Positions 60,401 to 64,000 of a stretch of 64,000 nucleotides of DNA are shown here, one piece after another (within the stretch, counting starts at the first letter, position 1; each line of letters begins with the position of its first letter). The DNA is from Anaerolineae bacterium (lineage in GTDB: Bacteria > Chloroflexota > Anaerolineae > Aggregatilineales > J027), in contig WBUL01000003.1 in assembly GCA_008933735.1 (NCBI GenBank), forward strand, positions 1-64,000, given 5' to 3'. The position numbers were made by a program, and so were the translations under genes. The notes under the pieces are model-generated. The model saw only the letters and a list, made by a program, of their open reading frames with translations. It was not told the DNA's origin and made no database searches.

Positions 60401-60448
60401 GACACAGGCTACCGCAAACCTTAGAAGGAAATAGTTCCTTTTAGGCAT
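57410..60448 (-). CDS. LPATG-anchored surface protein with SdrD-B-like and DUF11 domains
   Basis: A 1012-residue exported protein. A signal peptide (residues 8-34, ending SVFA) is followed by a first SdrD_B-like domain (GTVFRDYDADGVFDAAEPGV), a large region of about 500 residues with propeller-like strands and two-residue Gly/Pro-rich loops, a second SdrD_B-like domain (IGNRVWEDLDRNGQQDPEEV) and a DUF11 domain (NKSFVVVGDTLIWTITVTNF). The end is a complete sortase signal: LPATG, hydrophobic AFAAVLAVMIGLF and basic KRLIRLFR. Sortase is not encoded in the window. GGGGGG precedes the ATG. Likely a cell-wall-anchored adhesin or structural protein. Confidence 0.82.
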   Translation of the reverse strand: MPKRNYFLLRFAVACVLILILIITISPNQQSVFAACLIQGTVFRDYDADGVFDAAEPGVPNITVNAYDATNVLVATTVTGPLGTYTLDLSAIPDQEVRVEFDNIPTYLRPGPSTPLATGGNVGLRTTVTFVTCDTGAGVPVAPNVNLGLANPGQFCQTGSPNLTTNCYVFGDNLAGPNSASDVLVSFPYTATGLNPALETPEAIASQIGSTFGLAYHRGGVILAAAFMKRHSGFGPNGTGAIYSIYRTAGGNQIGLFIDMNTIGGTGADPHPPTQAGYDRDLNSFDAVGKMSLGDIDISDDNRFLYVMNLLNRTLYEIPIVYNPTATPPISPSLGGIRAYPVPSPACTNGQFRPFATHYYDGIVYVGGVCSAEGPGGTPANLTGHILRMTPGVGFAGAPILSFPLNYPRGCAYRGPVVGCTLAPWNPWTATWQAIPSHNPGFFALEYIYPQPIITDLVIDETGMTIGIRDRYGDQTGYRQNNTILADNALYTGDTAGDTLRACQDAAGNWVLESNASCDGQPAGGTGGVDTGHGPGPGPGPAIGFGEFYFQESFPYHDETSLGGLTYVYGRGEVVETVYDPINNAAQDFQAGALWMSTTNGARTRPDGYSLFDTGDGGPPLNGTFGKGGGLGDLEAMCGPAPLEIGNRVWEDLDRNGQQDPEEVDFGGVTLSLYIDTDGNPATPPDTLVGRTTTNAEGEYIFNANTIQAYLTANGIAPVPNLHFIDIDRDGLPNVPEPFGVLPERTYQIRIEGGQNNFDAAGDVLFDYYATPRNTVVTDIDSNGGVPNFNAVVDPTNEPISEVFTMGTFGENDHTFDFGFALLPSAPPVPPGPGGGGAGGTAPTPGPQVSPIQKTVNKSFVVVGDTLIWTITVTNFDVVPTDFGTVSDTLPAQLAVVSLNHSGGGQPTQNGQTVNWPVGIIAPGQTVTLTIVTRLGTGGSGACRPGGPTFVTNEACLTSGLCSEISVFCEPSQLPATGEVRHAPWRTPAFAAVLAVMIGLFTQHKRLIRLFR

Positions 60449-60524
60449 ATTCCCCCCTCTATCTCCCTATAAAATCACTAAATCTGTATAGAAACAGTAC
60501 GATACCTTTACAATCTTAAGGGTA

Positions 60525-60530
60525 ATTATA
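60525..60530 (-). promoter_or_regulatory. Probable -10 element for the surface protein gene
   Basis: TATAAT on the minus strand, about 77 bases before the ATG at 60448, in a 157-bp intergenic stretch. No good -35 hexamer at 17 bp is seen, so this is tentative; the leader would be long and AT-rich. Confidence 0.35.
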
Positions 60531-60605
60531 CTCTTTTCCCATTTAAGCGCCTGATCTTCATCAAAAACTAACAAAACTGAGACAAAAGTTAGTCTCTGGT
60601 TTGTG

Positions 60606-61925
60606 CTATTTACTGGCTGTGGGCATGGCGCTTCCACCCAGCCAAAGGGAAGGTTCGCCCCAGGGGTCAACCCAGCGTTCCGGCCCGTTCTGATGGGGGT
60701 AGCGCACTTCAAAGTGAAGATGAGGACCGCCTTCGCCTGTGCTTCCCGATGTTCCGATGGGCAAGGCAAGATCGGCAATGATCTCCCAGGGAGTTACAGA
60801 CACGTTGTTCAAATGGGCATAGCCAGTGTACCAGGTCTGAATTGCTCCGTCTACTGCAAGGCTATGTTCAAGCGTAATGTAGTTTCCATACGCTCTGCCG
60901 CACGAAGGATTGTCTGTGTCACAGTCAGAATTGATGTCCACCACGATACCTGGAGCAGCCGCGTAAACTGGGGTGTCAAGCGGCAGACTCCCGATGTCAG
61001 TTCCTTCATGACCGGGATATTCTCGTCCCAGCGCGGGACAGGTGATCTCATGCCTGGCCTGTGTGAAGGGTGAATCGGGATAGCAGGTGACCTGGCGTTC
61101 GCTGGTGGGCAGAGGCCAGTACAAAAACGCGGCGGGGTACACCGGGGGAACCGCAGTCGAGGAGGTAAGCTGGTTGAGTAGTTCGACAAGCTCACTGCTG
61201 GTCACAATGCCCAGGATGCGAACGGGAAACACTTCAAAAACAGAAGACTCAGGGAAAGTCAGTGCGGACTCGAAGGTTGAAAACTGACCGCTCTCAAAAT
61301 CAAACCAGTAGCCGAGATGATTCTCCACGTCAAAACCGAGGAAGGCACGCTCTCCGAGGGTCATACTTTGACCGTGCAACTGTGCAATGGAAGTATTGGC
61401 GTAAGGCTTGAGTTCTCCATCACGTGGATTTATCTGCCAGATGCGGACAGCGTTTTTCAGGTTATAGAGCATGTAGCGTTCCAACAAAAGGATGCCGCCA
61501 TCTCTTTTCCAGCCCAGCGGCACAAGATAGCCGCGCTGGGCACTGATTTCGCTTTCGAGCAGAATCTTCGATTGATCCTCGGAGTAAAGTTTGAGCTGGT
61601 AGACTGGAAACTGGATTTGAATGTAGACAAACTGGCGACGGTCGGGTGACCAGATTCCCTGATAAAAACCGAAGCGTTCGTCGGGCTGAACCGGGCTGCG
61701 CTGCACCTGATTTGTACTGTCGGTGGTTTGTGGCAGGGTATTTTCTAGACCGGGGTACATGGGGCTGAGCACGCGAAGATCGGCGCCATGCAGGGCGTGA
61801 GCATACAGGGTGTTATCCAACACAAAAACCACATAATTCACGGTCTGAGCATGGACGGGGGCTACGAACAACACAAACAGCGCTGCAAGCAGAAGGATAT
61901 TCAGGCGCAAGCTGGAGATTTCCAC
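60606..61925 (-). CDS. Secreted M23 (LytM) metallopeptidase
   Basis: A 439-residue exported protein with signal peptide (residues 8-26, ending PVHA). The first 290 residues are beta-rich, with propeller-like strands (QGIWSPDRRQFVYIQI), and have no enzyme motif. The C-terminal domain is M23: HEGTD (zinc His and Asp), PVYAAAPGIVVDI, then GPHLHFEVRY with the HxH motif. It cleaves peptidoglycan cross-bridges or a related peptide. It is transcribed toward the surface-protein gene 157 bp away, in the same orientation. Confidence 0.88.
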   Translation of the reverse strand: MEISSLRLNILLLAALFVLFVAPVHAQTVNYVVFVLDNTLYAHALHGADLRVLSPMYPGLENTLPQTTDSTNQVQRSPVQPDERFGFYQGIWSPDRRQFVYIQIQFPVYQLKLYSEDQSKILLESEISAQRGYLVPLGWKRDGGILLLERYMLYNLKNAVRIWQINPRDGELKPYANTSIAQLHGQSMTLGERAFLGFDVENHLGYWFDFESGQFSTFESALTFPESSVFEVFPVRILGIVTSSELVELLNQLTSSTAVPPVYPAAFLYWPLPTSERQVTCYPDSPFTQARHEITCPALGREYPGHEGTDIGSLPLDTPVYAAAPGIVVDINSDCDTDNPSCGRAYGNYITLEHSLAVDGAIQTWYTGYAHLNNVSVTPWEIIADLALPIGTSGSTGEGGPHLHFEVRYPHQNGPERWVDPWGEPSLWLGGSAMPTASK

Positions 61926-61967
61926 GAATTTTCCTGCTCGATTTTATACAAATCTTATGCTTTTTCC

Positions 61968-61995
61968 TTTACGATTAACCGACTTTTGCTACACT
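61968..61995 (+). promoter_or_regulatory. Possible promoter for the CNNM/CorC gene
   Basis: TTTACG (61968-61973) and TACACT (61990-61995) with a 16-bp spacer, about 29 bases before the TTG start. The match is fair, and the call is tentative. Confidence 0.4.
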
Positions 61996-62023
61996 TCCCT
62001 CAAGGGCAGGAGTAAAAAACCCT

Positions 62024-63349
62024 TTGGAATTTCTAATCCTGTTGATCCTGATCTTGTTCAATGGATTCCTCGCAATGTCGGAACTAGCGGTTGTATCGTC
62101 ACGCCGGGCGCGTTTGCAGCATTTGTCAGAAGAAGGCAGCCAGGGAGCACAGGCCGCATTGGAACTGGCGCAGTCTCCAGGGCGATTTCTTTCGACCGTG
62201 CAGGTTGGGATTACGCTCATCGGGGTGCTGTCGGGCGCATTTGGGAGTGCGGCGCTGGCTGACGATCTGTCCAGACAGGTGGAGAAAATCTCCGCGCTTG
62301 AACCCTACAGCCAGACGATTTCGCTGGCTGTGATTGTGACGATCACCACATACCTGTCCCTGATTATCGGTGAATTGGTTCCCAAACAGCTTGCCATTCA
62401 AAATCCTGAAAAGGCGGCGGCTCTGGTCGCGCCCTCCATGAAGAGTCTGTCGGCAGTGGCGGCACCCGTGGTCTCGCTGCTCAGTGTTTCATCCGAATTT
62501 GTTCTCTGGCTGTTAGGTAGAAGTGGTCAGCAGGAACACTCAATCACCGAAGCCGAGGTGCTGGCCCTGATTGAGCAGGGGACAAAGGTGGGGGTGTTCG
62601 AGACGACCGAGCAGGAGATGATCGAAGGCGTGCTGGGATTGGCCGACCAGCGCGTCACCGAACTAATGACCTTTCGTACTGAGATCATCTGGCTGGACAC
62701 AGAATCATCTTACCAAGACATCCAGACAAGAATCATCGAGAATCCTTTTCATTTTTACCCGGTCTGCAAAGGCAGCATCGAAAATGTGCAGGGGGTGGTG
62801 GAGGCGAAGGATCTGCTGGTGCACATCCTGAGCCAGGTGCCGTTTGACTTAAAGTCGCTGATTCGGCAGCCCATTTTTGTGCCGGAAAGTACCCGTGTGG
62901 CAAAAGTCCTGGACATGTTTAAGGCGGCTCACTGTGAGGCGGCACTCGTGATTGGAGAGTTTGGCAACATCGAAGGGTTCGTGACCATTGATGACCTGGT
63001 TGGAGAAGTGTTTGGTGAAGTCGATGCTACGGAGGAACCTGACATCATTCAGCGCGAAGATGGTTCATGGCTGCTGGACGGGATGCTGCCGATCAATGAG
63101 CTGGAGGAAGTGCTGCCGGATGTGGAATTCCCCGAAGCGGAAGAGGGCGTGTATCTGACCCTGGCGGGGTTTGTGCTCCATCAGCTTGGGCGCATCCCCT
63201 CATCCGCAGAGTATTTTGACTGGGCGGGAATGCGGTTTGAAGTCATGGATATGGATGGCAACCGCGTTGACAAGGTTCTGGTGCGCCAGATCCCGCCCGC
63301 AAATATCAGCTCTGCTGAATCACATGCAGCGCCGACACAAGATGACTGA
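62024..63349 (+). CDS. CNNM/CorC (HlyC) family membrane transporter
   Basis: A 441-residue protein of the hemolysin/CNNM family. Residues 1-185 are DUF21 with four hydrophobic segments (LFNGFLAMSELAVVSSRRAR, SLIIGELVPKQLAI), then two CBS domains (about 205-325) and a CorC_HlyC domain (about 340-420, DGSWLLDGMLPINELEEVLP). Members export magnesium or cobalt. The start is TTG, 11 bases after GGAG (62009-62012); the next ATG (MSELAVV) would cut off the first helix. Its 3' end overlaps the end of the convergent TIR gene by 44 bp. Confidence 0.92.
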   Translation: MEFLILLILILFNGFLAMSELAVVSSRRARLQHLSEEGSQGAQAALELAQSPGRFLSTVQVGITLIGVLSGAFGSAALADDLSRQVEKISALEPYSQTISLAVIVTITTYLSLIIGELVPKQLAIQNPEKAAALVAPSMKSLSAVAAPVVSLLSVSSEFVLWLLGRSGQQEHSITEAEVLALIEQGTKVGVFETTEQEMIEGVLGLADQRVTELMTFRTEIIWLDTESSYQDIQTRIIENPFHFYPVCKGSIENVQGVVEAKDLLVHILSQVPFDLKSLIRQPIFVPESTRVAKVLDMFKAAHCEAALVIGEFGNIEGFVTIDDLVGEVFGEVDATEEPDIIQREDGSWLLDGMLPINELEEVLPDVEFPEAEEGVYLTLAGFVLHQLGRIPSSAEYFDWAGMRFEVMDMDGNRVDKVLVRQIPPANISSAESHAAPTQDD

Positions 63350-64000
63350 GCGCGGTATCGTAGGACTGCCGGGTGAAATCAATAAACTGGAGTTTGTGCA
63401 GGCGAAAGGGAACCCGGCATTCACGATAGAGCAGGGGGACTATCATTTTTTTGTTGTCCAGATAGTAATTCCATTCGTCATCGACGTTTTCCGATTCCAG
63501 CCCGTCCGGTGACAGCACCAGAATCATCGCGCTGCACATATCCAGCGCTCGTCCAACCTGCCGTGACCAGCTTAAGCCAGGGTCAATGTTGTGGAGATCC
63601 AGCCAGACATCAATACTGCGTCTTTTGAGATCGATGGCTAACTGCTCGACAAAGGGCTGGTCTTTGCGGGCATAACTGACAAAAAACTTGGGCGGAGTCT
63701 GCAACTTTCTTCGATGTTTAGCGAGTTCCTCGACGCTCCGGTCTAATTGCGCCAACGTCCGCTTGATGACAATTTTGCAGATTGCGATGACAATCTCCGG
63801 TGACTGCTTCGCAAAGGCATCCAAATCACTGCGGTTGATTTCGATAACACGGGTTGCTTCTGCCGTAATGACATCAGCGGTGCGGGGTTCATCGAGAATC
63901 AGGGCGAGTTCGCCAAAACAGGTGGATTGCAGCGTGTCAATGAAGTGCAGACCGCCTTCCAGGTGCTTCATGATGTCTACACGCCCGTCCAGCAGGATGT
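63306..64000 (-). CDS. cNMP-binding domain / TIR protein, 5' end outside window
   Basis: The frame stays open through the right edge (ILLDGRVDIMKHLEGG at its visible start), so the ATG at 63971 is internal and the N terminus is missing. The visible N-terminal part is a cyclic-nucleotide-binding domain with phosphate-binding signature FGELALILDEPRTA, followed by a helix and linker to about visible residue 95, then a complete TIR domain: FFVSYARKDQPF, WLDLHNIDPGLSWSRQ and SENVDDEW. Domain order is that of the Pycsar effector PycTIR, which is activated by cCMP or cUMP and degrades NAD. The cyclase that would prove this is not visible. It may alternatively be a general cNMP-sensing TIR protein. 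Confidence 0.82.
   Translation of the reverse strand, partial: ILLDGRVDIMKHLEGGLHFIDTLQSTCFGELALILDEPRTADVITAEATRVIEINRSDLDAFAKQSPEIVIAICKIVIKRTLAQLDRSVEELAKHRRKLQTPPKFFVSYARKDQPFVEQLAIDLKRRSIDVWLDLHNIDPGLSWSRQVGRALDMCSAMILVLSPDGLESENVDDEWNYYLDNKKMIVPLLYRECRVPFRLHKLQFIDFTRQSYDTALSHLVSALHVIQQS

Overview
The window reads as a chromosomal segment of an uncultured Chloroflexota bacterium, most likely class Anaerolineae. This is an inference from gene content and style: a Ycf48-like propeller protein, DUF6798-type and GT39-like membrane proteins, a BTAD-containing response regulator, DUF5060 and PD40-repeat proteins, an LPATG-anchored SdrD-B/DUF11 protein, a T-box before valS, and frequent GTG/TTG starts. 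No phage, plasmid, rRNA, CRISPR array or recognisable transposase is visible. Coding density is high, with no unexplained gap above about 220 bp.

Layout. 1-5.5 kb: 3' end of a propeller protein, a serine beta-lactamase-fold/L,D-transpeptidase fusion, a UPF0104/flippase-like membrane protein and a DUF6798-like membrane protein. 5.6-9.4 kb: a GbsR/MarR regulator with a polyprenyl diphosphate synthase, a palindromic MITE-like element, then a compact overlapping minus-strand operon (ParB-fold SerK/SbnI-like protein, ACT-like protein, unknown protein, CoA-binding protein). 9.5-19.2 kb: LysM-glycosidase, membrane glycosyltransferase-like proteins, WYL regulator, yajC with a DUF5060 glycosidase, DUF1295 protein. 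19.3-20.4 kb: a TIR protein with an unrecognised C-terminal region. 20.5-24.4 kb: sugar ABC importer (two permeases and a binding protein, no ATPase). 24.5-31.3 kb: a DUF4342 protein with 33-residue helical repeats, a second copy of the palindromic element, purH, and an MBL hydrolase / GAF histidine kinase / double-receiver BTAD regulator operon.

31.5-38.7 kb: glycosidase-like barrel protein, GT4 glycosyltransferase with a GNAT-like transferase, a solute-binding lipoprotein and a GT39-like protein. 38.8-42.6 kb: tRNA-Thr(CGU), then a valine-specific T-box leader that should control a methyltransferase and valS. 42.6-46.8 kb: a TipA/MerR regulator with a classic 19-bp-spacer promoter and operator, a ScyD/ScyE-like protein, and an OmpR-type two-component system. 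46.9-50.6 kb: a respiratory operon (OB-like secreted protein, b6/subunit-IV-fused cytochrome b, Rieske protein, triheme cytochrome c). 50.7-57.3 kb: alr, tRNA-Asp(GUC), dienelactone hydrolase, VOC protein, PD40 protein, an Fe-S RecB-like nuclease overlapping a cytochrome P450, and a MerR-like HTH protein. 57.4-64 kb: LPATG surface protein, M23 peptidase, CNNM/CorC transporter, and the 3' part of a cNMP-binding/TIR protein running off the right edge.

The most notable items are the cNMP-binding/TIR protein (domain order of the Pycsar effector PycTIR; its upstream neighbour is outside the window), the tRNA-Thr/T-box/methyltransferase/valS arrangement, the two palindromic elements whose ends abut or supply stop codons, and the overlapping SerK-like/ACT/CoA-binding operon.
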